Part shown: piece by piece, positions 1 to 6,723 of the stretch | How the letters are laid out: each line of letters begins with the position of its first letter | Position numbering within the stretch: position 1 is the stretch's first letter | Origin: JBBSQE01 sp038258095 | Lineage (GTDB): Bacteria; Actinomycetota; Thermoleophilia; Solirubrobacterales; 70-9 | DNA length: 11,678 bases | Reading direction: 5' to 3' | Assembly: GCA_038258095.1 (NCBI GenBank) | Contig: JBBSQE010000093.1 | Location: forward strand, 1 to 11,678 | Program-made: the position numbers and the translations under genes | Notes under the pieces: generated by a model | What the model was told of the DNA's origin: nothing | The model's input: only the letters and a program-made list of their open reading frames with translations | Databases searched by the model: none

Positions 1-1434
1 CTCGACTCATATCTCGGGGCCCGGGTGGATGACCAGGTCCGCTCCGCCGCTGACCCAGCGGCGATCGCTCTGCTCTCCCGGCCCGGGAACCGGGCCTGCT
101 CCGGAGAGTCCGCGCCCTCGACCGCGCCATCCGCCCCGGGAGCGCCCGGTGAAGCCGACCGCGGCCCCCTCGGTGGCCCCCCGCGGCCGGGGTCGGGGCC
201 GCTCGGGGTCGGCCCGGACGAGCCGAGGACGAACGTCCAGCTCCCGCCCGGGACCTACGCCGAGCTGCGCAGCCCGTCGGGCCGTGTCTGCGACTCGGTC
301 GAGTTCACCTACGGGCAACCGGATCTGGCGAAGCCCGACCTCCCCGAGGACATCGTCGCAGCTCCGCCCGGCAAGGATCTCCGCATCGTCACCGTCGGAT
401 CGACGGGCAGCGGCTCGACCAAGTTCCGAGCCACTGCGCTCCAGAACATGCCGGGTGGCAGCTCGATCGTCGTTGCCGTGCCGACCACGGAGTCAGGCGC
501 CACTCTCAACCGACTTGCGCTCATCGAGCTGGTCGTGGCCCTCGCTGTCCTCGTGGCCCTCGGGTTCCTCGCGTGGTGGGTCGTCCGCCTCGGCCTGCGG
601 CCGCTGGAGCGGATGGAGAAGACGGCCGGAGAGATCGCCGCCGGCGATCTGACCCGGCGCGTGGAGCCGGCCGATCCGAAGACCGAGGTGGGGCGGCTCG
701 GCATCGCACTCAACTCGATGCTGGAGCAGATCGAGGCCGCATTCGCCGAACGCGAGGTGTCAGAGGCCCGCATGCGCCGTTTCCTCTCCGATGCCTCGCA
801 CGAGTTGCGCACTCCCCTCGCCTCGATCCGCGGCTACTCCGAGCTCTTCCGCATCGGAGCGACGGAGAGTCCCGAGGGCATCGAGAAGGCGATGGGGCGC
901 ATCGAGAGCGAGTCGATCCGGATGGGCGGTCTGGTCGACGACCTGCTCACGTTGGCCCGACTCGACGAGGTGCGCGAGCCCCGTCGCGAACGCGTCGATC
1001 TCACGAGGTTGCTGGAGGAGGCCCGCGACGACGCCGGAGTCGCGGCGCCAGGCCGCGAGATCACGATCGCCGCAACTGATGCGGTCGAACTCTCGGCCGA
1101 TCCCGACCAAGTCAGACAGGTGCTGGCCAACCTCGTCCGCAACGGGCTCGACCACACGCCGGATGGCACACCGATAGAGCTCAGCCTCGCTCGGAAGGGG
1201 ACTGTTGCCGAGATCTCCGTCCGTGACCACGGCGCGGGCCTCGGCGACGCAGTGGGCCCCGAGCTCTTCGATCGCTTCTGGCGCGCGAGCCCCGACCGTG
1301 GCCGCGCGAGCGGCGGCGCCGGCCTCGGTCTGGCGATCGTGTCCGCGATCGTCGCGGCACACGGCGGCGAGGTGGGCGCGGCCGATGCCCCGGGCGGGGG
1401 AGCGGTGTTCACCGTGCGGCTGGCGGTCGAATGA
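1..1434 (+). CDS. Sensor histidine kinase (HAMP-HisKA-HATPase), 5' end outside window
   Basis: Membrane histidine kinase of a two-component system. The frame is open to the window edge. Its first codons read LDSYLGARVDDQV, a sequence typical just after TM1 in actinobacterial kinases, so the GTG at 25 is probably internal and the true start lies upstream. Numbering from that GTG: a Pro/Gly-rich extracytoplasmic sensor part (about 14-160), TM2 (164-187), HAMP (about 188-243), the HisKA motif SDASHELRTP with phospho-acceptor H259, the N box with N369 and N373, the G1 box DHGAGLG (401-407), the F-box-like RFWRAS, and the G2 box GGAGLGLAIV (430-439). All catalytic boxes are present, so the cytoplasmic part should be active. 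The partner response regulator is not visible and would be expected upstream. The signal sensed is unknown. Nearby envelope glycosyltransferase genes make an envelope cue possible, which is inference. It ends 77 nt before a strong hairpin. Confidence 0.93.
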   Translation, partial: LDSYLGARVDDQVRSAADPAAIALLSRPGNRACSGESAPSTAPSAPGAPGEADRGPLGGPPRPGSGPLGVGPDEPRTNVQLPPGTYAELRSPSGRVCDSVEFTYGQPDLAKPDLPEDIVAAPPGKDLRIVTVGSTGSGSTKFRATALQNMPGGSSIVVAVPTTESGATLNRLALIELVVALAVLVALGFLAWWVVRLGLRPLERMEKTAGEIAAGDLTRRVEPADPKTEVGRLGIALNSMLEQIEAAFAEREVSEARMRRFLSDASHELRTPLASIRGYSELFRIGATESPEGIEKAMGRIESESIRMGGLVDDLLTLARLDEVREPRRERVDLTRLLEEARDDAGVAAPGREITIAATDAVELSADPDQVRQVLANLVRNGLDHTPDGTPIELSLARKGTVAEISVRDHGAGLGDAVGPELFDRFWRASPDRGRASGGAGLGLAIVSAIVAAHGGEVGAADAPGGGAVFTVRLAVE

Positions 1435-1510
1435 CCGAAGGGCTAAGAACGTATCTCGGTAGGGGGCGTGCGTCCGGGGGACGCCATGACCGAGCGGGAC
1501 GCCGGCGGGA

Positions 1511-1543
1511 CGGTTCCCGTATGGCAGAGCCATGCGGGAACCG
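1511..1543 (+). terminator. Strong 15-bp hairpin downstream of the histidine kinase; candidate terminator
   Basis: The arms are 1511-1525 (CGGTTCCCGTATGGC) and 1529-1543 (GCCATGCGGGAACCG), around a 3-nt loop AGA. The single non-complementary position is T1520 opposite G1534. In plus-strand RNA this is a G-U wobble, so all 15 pairs can form, whereas in minus-strand RNA it would be A-C. This favours a role in the kinase transcript. No T-tract follows, so if it is a terminator it is of the tailless kind. It could also be an mRNA-stabilising stem or one copy of a repeat. Confidence 0.45.
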
Positions 1544-1623
1544 GGTCGGTGGTGGATCCGCGAGGCGTCATGGCGTTCATCCGGGCGTGCGATCACCTAT
1601 CGAGGTGGGCTCCAAAGGCTCGC

Positions 1624-2799
1624 TCACTCGCTGCTAGCCGAGCGGGGCGGCCCCGCGCTTCGGGCCGAAGACCCAGAGGCGCAGCCCGAGGAACCGCAGG
1701 ATCGTCGCGAGCGCATTCGCGAGGCAGAGTGCGATCGTCTCGGCCAGGGGCGAGGCGTTCGGCGCGATAAACATGAGCCCTGCGAGCACGGAGGAGGTGG
1801 GGGCCAGACAGAGGGCGAAGACGCCGAAGCCCTCAGCGTAGTGGCGGACCAGCGCCCCGCGGCCGCGCCGGGCGAAGGTGAAGCGGCGGTTGGCGGCCGT
1901 ATTGTGATGGCGCTGATCGCGAGAGCGAGAACGTTCGCGATTTGCGGAGCCATCTCGACGCGCAGGCCCAGGTAGAGCCCGACGTACAGGGCGGTGCTGA
2001 ACGCCCCGACCGCGGCGAAGCGCAGAAGCTGCGCCGGCGCCCCCAGTCCCGCAAGGCGCCGGCGAGTCAGTTGCTTTCGCAGCCTCCAGGTCCCTGAGAG
2101 GTCCTCAATCGCGGTCCGCAGGATCGCGACGCTCGAATCCGGGTCCTCAACCCAGTCGACGGGAACCTCGTGAATCCTCATGCCCGAGCGCTCGGCGAGG
2201 ATCAGCAACTCGGTGTCGAAGAACCAGCCCTCGTCGCGCACCTGCGGGAGCAGCTCGCGCGCGGCATCGGTGCGCAGCGCCTTGAACCCGCACTGCGCGT
2301 CCGTGAACCGGGCGCGGAGCACGGCCCGCAGCACCCGGTTGTAGGAGCGTGAGATCAGCTCGCGCCGAGGACTGCGCTCGACCACCGACCCGCGACCGAG
2401 GCGTGTGCCGATCGCGATATCCGAGTGCCCCGAGATCAGCGGAGCGACCAGGGGGGGCAGGGCCTCAAGCCCGGTCGAGAGGTCGACATCCATGTAGGCG
2501 ACGACGTCCGCGCTCGAGCCCTCCCAGGCGTGCCGGAGCGCCCGGCCCCGGCCCTTCTCGGCGAGGTGGTCGACGCTCACCGCGTCGAGCTCCGCCTCCA
2601 GGCCGCGGGCGAGGGGGAGCGTCCCGTCGGTGGAGGCGTTGTCGACGATCACGATCCGGAAGGTCTGGGACAGGCTCTCCGTGAGATAGGTGTGCACCCC
2701 CCTGACGCTGTCCTCCAGAACCTGGGCCTCGTTGTAGACGGGGATGGCGACGTCGACTCGGGCGGTGCGAGGCCGCCGCTCCGTTCCAGCGGGGGCCAT
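1624..2799 (-). CDS. Bifunctional GT2 (DPM1/YkcC-like)-GtrA glycosyltransferase, frameshifted in the GtrA domain
   Basis: Predicted transfer of a sugar from a nucleotide donor to a polyprenyl phosphate on the inner face of the membrane, with the GtrA part helping to flip or present the lipid-linked sugar. I start at the ATG at 2797-2799, because the GT2 domain begins 14 residues later (VDVAIPVYNE). An in-frame ATG at 2854-2856 would add 19 residues that lie inside the adjoining GT39 remnant. Numbering from that upstream ATG, the DxD motif is YMDVDLSTG (D123, D125), followed by AEKGRGRAL, FTDAQCGFKA and WFFDTELL, all typical of DPM1-like GT2. The GtrA domain starts at LLRFAAVGAFSTALYVG (about 277) and runs to AISAI (317). 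There the frame is lost: the remaining residues to the TGA at 1624 are low-complexity Arg/Ser/Pro. The proper continuation is in another frame (1634-1903). The GT2 catalytic domain is intact, so the product may retain transferase activity without a full membrane domain. Confidence 0.85.
   Translation of the reverse strand: MAPAGTERRPRTARVDVAIPVYNEAQVLEDSVRGVHTYLTESLSQTFRIVIVDNASTDGTLPLARGLEAELDAVSVDHLAEKGRGRALRHAWEGSSADVVAYMDVDLSTGLEALPPLVAPLISGHSDIAIGTRLGRGSVVERSPRRELISRSYNRVLRAVLRARFTDAQCGFKALRTDAARELLPQVRDEGWFFDTELLILAERSGMRIHEVPVDWVEDPDSSVAILRTAIEDLSGTWRLRKQLTRRRLAGLGAPAQLLRFAAVGAFSTALYVGLYLGLRVEMAPQIANVLALAISAITIRPPTAASPSPGAAAGRWSATTLRASASSPSVWPPPPPCSQGSCLSRRTPRPWPRRSHSASRMRSRRSCGSSGCASGSSARSAGPPRSASSE
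1634..1903 (-). pseudogene. Out-of-frame C-terminal remainder of the GtrA domain
   Basis: Reading from AAT at 1903-1901 in the frame offset from the upstream GT2-GtrA frame gives NTAANRRFTF, then transmembrane-like stretches, then RFLGLRLWVFGPKRG and a TAG at 1636-1634. NxxxNRRxTF and the closing RFxxLRxWVF are hallmark GtrA sequences. The upstream frame ends at AISAI. Adding one base after ATC-AC would give AISAITNTAANRRFTF, a normal GtrA junction, and an intact protein of about 388 residues from the 2799 start (407 from the 2856 start). There is no start codon or ribosome binding site of its own, so it is not an independent gene. The cause is a 1-nt deletion near 1903-1906, either real or a sequencing or assembly error. 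Confidence 0.85.
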
Positions 2800-2819
2800 G
2801 AGGGCCAGCGAGCGGTCAG

Positions 2820-3899
2820 TTGCGAGATCCCTACTACGTCTCGTTGCTGGCGCCATTCGCGGCTGGGCTCGTCGGCGCGCTTGTCGGGGTCGTCCGGTCC
2901 GGCGGTCTGCCGGCGCGTGTTGTCGGCCCGGCGGCGATCGCCGCCGGCGCCGTCACCGAGCTGGGTGTGCTCGACCGATATCCCGATGACCTCGCTTGGC
3001 TGCCGCCCATCCTCGTCGTGATCGCCGTCGGCGCGGCGCTCGCCCTCGCGATGCCGGGCGCGGCCAGGTGGCGCTCACTTGCACTCGCCATCGGGCTCGG
3101 CGCGCTCCTGATCGCCCCCGCGGCCTGGTCGGCCGAGACGCTCGGGCATCCGACCAGCGGCACGTTCCCGGCCGGAGGGCCCGAGTCGGCTGCGAACACG
3201 ATGGGCGGTCCGCCTGGCGGGGGACCGTTTGGCGGACTCCCCGGTGGACCGGGGGCGGGATCTCCCGGCGCGCCGCCGCCGGGCTTCGCGCCGCCACCCG
3301 GGCTCGCGCCGGGGGGCGGGATCCCCGGTGGAACACCCTCGGGGACTCCGCAGATCGGCGCGATTCCCCCCGGGGAGCCGGCACTCCCCGGCGCACCGGG
3401 CGGGCTCGGCGGCGACCCCGACGGAGCACCCACCGAGTCCCTCGATGCCGTCGTCTCCTACACCGAGGCCCACGGCGGCGGGACGATCGGTGTTTCCAGC
3501 CAGCAGGAGGCCGCCGGCGCCATCGTCAGCTCTGACGCCCCGATCGCCGGGCTGGGCGGCTTCTCCGGCCGCGAAAGCACCGTCAGCGTCTCCTGGTTGG
3601 CGGACGCCGTCCGCGAGGGCCGCGTCCGCTGGGTGCTCAGCGATGGCAGTGGCACGATGCAAGTCGGCCAGGACGGGCGGACGGGCAGTGCCGACGCGTT
3701 CAGCGCGGCTGCCGCGTCCTGCAGGAGGATCCCGGCGAGGGCCCACGCGACCGGCTCGGCGACCTCGTCGGCCAGCGGGGGGACGTCTGGGACTCAAGGG
3801 TCGGCCGCCGGGAGGTCGTCGGCCGCCGATGGGCAAACGTCATCGAGCGCCACCCTCTACGACTGCGCAGGTCGCGCCGAGGCGATCGCCGCCGCGTGA
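2820..3899 (+). pseudogene. C-terminal half of a YkcA/YkcB-type GT39 mannosyltransferase (N-terminally truncated)
   Basis: The open frame of 359 residues begins after an in-frame TGA at 2799-2801, with TTG at 2820 as the only early start. Its first residues, RDPYYVSLLAPFAAGLVGAL, match the mid-protein membrane segment that follows the catalytic half in GT39 proteins of the YkcA/B family. Further hydrophobic segments follow (about 34-50, 61-78, 87-104). Next come a Gly/Pro-rich linker (about 118-205) and the extracytoplasmic C-terminal domain, with SSQQEAAGAIVSS and IAGLGGFSGRESTVS (typical of the family) and a closing TLYDCAGRAEAIAAA. Cys301 and Cys349 may form a disulfide. The N-terminal roughly 400 residues, with the acidic catalytic motif of GT39 enzymes, are absent; the sequence upstream is the oppositely oriented GT2 gene. 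The piece cannot be a working transferase, though it could still encode a membrane-anchored domain. The C-terminal end looks undamaged. Confidence 0.72.
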
Positions 3900-3989
3900 G
3901 CTGAAGCGTGAACGTTTGACGGTGTCCCAGCACCATCAAGGGTTCAACTACCCGTCGACGCCACGAGTCAATGATCGAGATCGGCGGCC

Positions 3990-4029
3990 GCAGGTCGCCC
4001 TGCCCAGCGGCGCTCAGGCGCCGGGCTGG
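3990..4029. terminator. Tandem GC-rich hairpins between convergent genes; possible terminator
   Basis: Two adjoining stems. The first is GCAGG/CCTGC at 3990-3994 and 3999-4003 with loop TCGC. The second is CCAGCGGCGC (4004-4013) paired with GCGCC (4018-4022) and GCTGG (4025-4029), with a 2-nt bulge (4023-4024) and loop TCAG. The loop of the second contains the stop codon of the minus-strand GT-C gene (4014-4016). There is no T-tract on either side. Position between convergent genes supports a termination role, but GC-rich sequence makes such stems common by chance. Confidence 0.3.
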
Positions 4030-6206
4030 TCGGGGACTTTGCGCAGGGGGGCGTTCCGCGGGCCGCAGGCCCCCGGATCGAGCTCTCCGACAACCTTCCA
4101 GACGGTCACGTCGCCGCTGCGGAGGATCGGCTCGACCGCTTTCTCGCCCTTCAGCCACCCGGCCTCGGGTGACTGAAGGGGTTGGCCGAACTGGATGAAG
4201 TTGAGGAACGGGGTCGTCACGAGGTAGTCAAGGTGCTGGTCGTTGACCGCCTGCCGGAACTCGCTGCAGGTCGGAATCGCGTTGTATGCCCCCTTCGGGC
4301 CCTTCTGCCCGAGATAGCGGACGCGGTTCGAGAGGTCGTTTCCGAAGAATCCGTAGCCGTAGAAGCCGGCCGTCGTTCCGGCCAGGCCGATGCGCTGGTC
4401 AGATAGGTCATTCGCCCAGCGAAAGGCCGGGTCCAGCTCATTCGCGAAGTCGTAGGTGACGAAGCGATCCTGCAGGTAGCTGCGCTGGACCGGGTAGCCG
4501 ATGGCGGCGACCGCCAGGGCGAGGGCCGCCATCCCGCCCAGCAGGGCTCCCCGGGTGGCTCCTCTGCAACGGGCCATCAGCAGGCCCGCGGGGACCACGA
4601 CAGCGACGAGGGCGACGAGAAGCCCGAAGCCTCGCTCGGGCACCCGCACGATCGCATCGGAGCGGTCGGTCACGACCAGGACCGCGAACAGCGCGGCGAG
4701 CAGCACCCACTGCCTTCGCGCCTCGTCGAACACCCTGGCGAGCGGAAGCAGGACGAGGCCCGTGATCATCGCCGGAACCACGAATCGCACGTTGATGCCG
4801 AAGGCGACCGGAGCGCCCTCCGCCCCAGCGGCGCTCAGGGGCGTGCCGAGATAGGCGACGAGGCCGACCAGGGTGGCGAATCCCATCCAGCGGATCACCC
4901 GGTTCCGCCCCCTGGCGATCGCGATGAGGGTCCCGGCGAGGGCCGCCAGCAGGACGACCGGCCAGAGGACGCCGAATGCCTCGTGCAGGCCCGGAGCGAA
5001 GTACTCGCGCCAGACCCCGGTGTCAGTCAGGTAGTGGAGGACGGTGAAATCGGGCCGTCCGCTCTGGACGCGGTCCGGACCGGGGAGGCCGATCGGGCCC
5101 ACGCTCCGGACCTGCGGGATCGGGTTCGCGGCAACGATCAGATTGCGCGCGTACCAGAAGATGCCGCCGGCGAAGACCGGTGCGAACCACCAGACGGTCG
5201 CGACGCGACGGCGCCCGGACGGCGCCAGGGCGATCGCAGCGATGCTGAGCGCGGCGACCCCGGCGAGGACGGTGACCTTGGTTCCCGCTGCCAGCCCTGC
5301 GGCGAGACCGGCTGCTGCCAGCGGCCATCCGGTGATGCCGTCCTCAGGTGGCGGGCCGACGCCCGAGGACCCCCCGGGTTCGTCCTGTCGCTCCAGCGCC
5401 TGGGCTCTCGCGCTGCGCCACGCGCTCCGTGCGGTGATGAAGATCGCGACCGCAGCGAGGAGGAGCGCCGCGGCGGCGACGTCGTTCTTTGCGGCGCCGG
5501 GCTCGCGAACGACGAGCGTGTGGAATTCCAGGACGATCGCCGCTGCCGTCACCGTCAGGTGTCCTCGCGCATAGGGTCGCCCGATGCACCAGGCCGCAAG
5601 GAGGGCCACGCCAAGCCAGAGGATGTTGAGAAACAGGGACAGCGTGTCGCGGCCGGTGAGCACGATTCCGACGGCGTGGAGCAACTCGGAGTTCTGCGGA
5701 TAGAGCCAGTTGAGGAAGACGGTGTCCGTGTAGTGCAGTCCCGTCGTCGAACCGCTCTGGGCCATGTCCGCCGCGAACGGCATGTGGTACCAGAGCGAGT
5801 CGAAGTTGGCGATGCCTCCGTCGAGGCTCTGCTTTGTCTCGAATCCGTAGTGCGCGAACAGGATCGCGGCGATTCCGGCCGCCGCCACGAGCCCGAACGT
5901 GGCGACGGGAGGTGCCTCGGGCATCGACGGCCGGCCCACACCGCGAGGGGCTGCGAAGCGCCACGCTGCGGCCCCGATCAGGAGCGAGGCAAAGATCAGC
6001 GGGATGTCAGCGAACAGGCTGAAGATGCCGAGCACCTCAGCGACAACGGTGAGAATGCCGACCGTGACGATGATCTCGACGAGCCGCGCAGGAGCATCCG
6101 ACCAGGAAGGCATCAGCCGGACGCGGAGGCGGTAGGCCGCGAACCCGAGCGGTGAGACGACGAGCGTGAGCTCAGCGAGCCCCCGGAGGTATTCGCCGAG
6201 GCTCAC
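4014..6206 (-). CDS. Polytopic GT-C-type membrane protein, putative glycosyltransferase with soluble C-terminal domain
   Basis: Integral membrane protein of 730 residues, resembling uncharacterised actinobacterial GT-C-fold (GT39/PMT-like) transferases that use a polyprenyl-phosphate sugar on the outer side of the membrane. I see many hydrophobic segments (among them about 10-24, 41-60, 66-82, 102-118, 186-206, 243-258, 295-330, 338-352, 411-430, 440-455, 474-490, 500-513, 526-545, 553-572). The first large loop has FDSLWYHMPFAADM with D136, where GT-C enzymes place their catalytic acid. LAAGLAAGTKVT (about 301-312) and WYARNLIVAANPIPQ (351-365) resemble GT39 landmarks. Residues about 575-730 form a soluble domain with DLSNRVRYLG and two cysteines (C647, C714). 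The start is GTG, preceded by AGGGGA with 6-nt spacing. It lies 91 nt after ftsB on the same strand. Sugar, acceptor and activity are unknown. An export or polymer protein with a similar topology is an alternative. Confidence 0.82.
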   Translation of the reverse strand: MSLGEYLRGLAELTLVVSPLGFAAYRLRVRLMPSWSDAPARLVEIIVTVGILTVVAEVLGIFSLFADIPLIFASLLIGAAAWRFAAPRGVGRPSMPEAPPVATFGLVAAAGIAAILFAHYGFETKQSLDGGIANFDSLWYHMPFAADMAQSGSTTGLHYTDTVFLNWLYPQNSELLHAVGIVLTGRDTLSLFLNILWLGVALLAAWCIGRPYARGHLTVTAAAIVLEFHTLVVREPGAAKNDVAAAALLLAAVAIFITARSAWRSARAQALERQDEPGGSSGVGPPPEDGITGWPLAAAGLAAGLAAGTKVTVLAGVAALSIAAIALAPSGRRRVATVWWFAPVFAGGIFWYARNLIVAANPIPQVRSVGPIGLPGPDRVQSGRPDFTVLHYLTDTGVWREYFAPGLHEAFGVLWPVVLLAALAGTLIAIARGRNRVIRWMGFATLVGLVAYLGTPLSAAGAEGAPVAFGINVRFVVPAMITGLVLLPLARVFDEARRQWVLLAALFAVLVVTDRSDAIVRVPERGFGLLVALVAVVVPAGLLMARCRGATRGALLGGMAALALAVAAIGYPVQRSYLQDRFVTYDFANELDPAFRWANDLSDQRIGLAGTTAGFYGYGFFGNDLSNRVRYLGQKGPKGAYNAIPTCSEFRQAVNDQHLDYLVTTPFLNFIQFGQPLQSPEAGWLKGEKAVEPILRSGDVTVWKVVGELDPGACGPRNAPLRKVPDQPGA
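4147..4180 (-). other. Intragenic 14-bp inverted repeat (RNA hairpin) within the GT-C gene
   Basis: The arms are 4147-4160 (CCCTTCAGCCACCC) and 4167-4180 (GGGTGACTGAAGGG), with a 6-nt spacer 4161-4166. There is one non-Watson-Crick position. In the minus-strand mRNA it reads as a U-G wobble, so the sense transcript can form an unbroken 14-bp stem. It encodes part of the soluble C-terminal domain (around SPEAGWLKGE, residues about 679-688). Confidence 0.5.
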
Positions 6207-6212
6207 GACGGG

Positions 6213-6218
6213 TCCCCT
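6213..6218 (-). promoter_or_regulatory. Ribosome binding site of the GT-C gene
   Basis: AGGGGA on the minus strand, 6 nt before the GTG at 6206-6204. It supports that non-ATG start and the 730-residue length. Confidence 0.6.
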
Positions 6219-6297
6219 GGCGTCGGGACCGCTGTGAGCCCTCGGCGCGCTTCATTTCGTGGCCCGAGGGAAACCGGCGGCCCGTTCGACCGCGGGC

Positions 6298-6690
6298 TCA
6301 GTGCCTGCTGGGGATGATCACGACCGACTGCTCGCCCGGCTCGACCATTCCCTGGCGCCTGGCTTCGCGCTCCAGAACCGCCGGGTCGTTCGCTGAATCG
6401 ACACTCTTCTCGAGCTGGCCATTCTCGCGCTGCAGGCCGCGCAGCTCGGCCTTCGCCACGCTCGTCCCGCGATAAACGTGGACGAAGTTCAGGGCCGGGT
6501 TCAGATAGGAGAGGAGGATGACGCCGAGGACCAGGGTGAGTGCGAGACGGCCGACGCGATCCCAGCGAACCCGGCTCGGCCTCCGGCGCGCGCCGGGACG
6601 ACGGGCTGAGGGTCGCCGGGCCGAAGAGCGACGGGGCGGAGCGCGCCGGGCACTCGCTGCGGTTCCGGCATATGCGGCGCGCTGCGGCAT
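6298..6690 (-). CDS. ftsB: Septum formation initiator, FtsB/DivIC family
   Basis: Small bitopic divisome protein of 130 residues. In the family, FtsB/DivIC binds FtsL and FtsQ/DivIB and helps activate septal peptidoglycan synthesis. Residues 1-45 are cytoplasmic and extremely Arg/Ala/Pro-rich. One membrane segment spans about 47-65 (RLALTLVLGVILLSYLNP), a coiled coil runs about 75-99 (VAKAELRGLQRENGQLEKSV), and then comes the family motif DPAVLEREARRQGMVEPGE (102-120). The start is the ATG at 6690, preceded by GAAGGA with a 6-nt spacer, which excludes the longer overlapping frames. It lies 33 nt downstream of eno, the usual actinobacterial eno-ftsB pairing, and so is probably co-transcribed with it. 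The long basic N-terminus could bind DNA, phospholipid or a divisome partner; that is inference. Confidence 0.9.
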   Translation of the reverse strand: MPQRAAYAGTAASARRAPPRRSSARRPSARRPGARRRPSRVRWDRVGRLALTLVLGVILLSYLNPALNFVHVYRGTSVAKAELRGLQRENGQLEKSVDSANDPAVLEREARRQGMVEPGEQSVVIIPSRH

Positions 6691-6696
6691 GCCGCA

Positions 6697-6702
6697 TCCT
6701 TC
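6697..6702 (-). promoter_or_regulatory. Ribosome binding site of ftsB
   Basis: GAAGGA on the minus strand, 6 nt upstream of the ATG at 6690. It lies in the 33-nt gap after the eno stop codon and fixes the ftsB start. Confidence 0.65.
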
Positions 6703-6723
6703 GCGGCGGGTCGCACCACCCCT

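Noticed and set aside
1594..1607. Small hairpin CACCT-ATCG-AGGTG near the GtrA stop
   Set aside because: Only 5 bp with no T-tract; such short stems are common by chance at this GC content.
1431..1637. Small plus-strand frame of 68 residues overlapping the kinase stop by ATGA
   Set aside because: The overlap looks like coupling, but the protein has no recognisable motif and an Arg/Gly-rich shadow-like composition. The frame also runs through the 15-bp hairpin and into the end of the GtrA gene.
1615..2825. Short matching sequence (GCTCGCT, inverted) at both ends of the possible inverted segment
   Set aside because: A 7-bp match is expected by chance over this distance and cannot be taken as recombination sites.
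4983..6155. Plus-strand frame of 390 residues opposite the GT-C gene
   Set aside because: It is Arg/Asp/Gly-rich with no motif, and the opposite strand has convincing membrane segments, a ribosome binding site and a start.
6207..6297. Possible promoter or hairpin in the 91-nt gap between ftsB and the GT-C gene
   Set aside because: No convincing -35/-10 pair is seen. The only inverted repeat (CCCTCGG/CCGAGGG) is 7 bp with an 18-nt loop.
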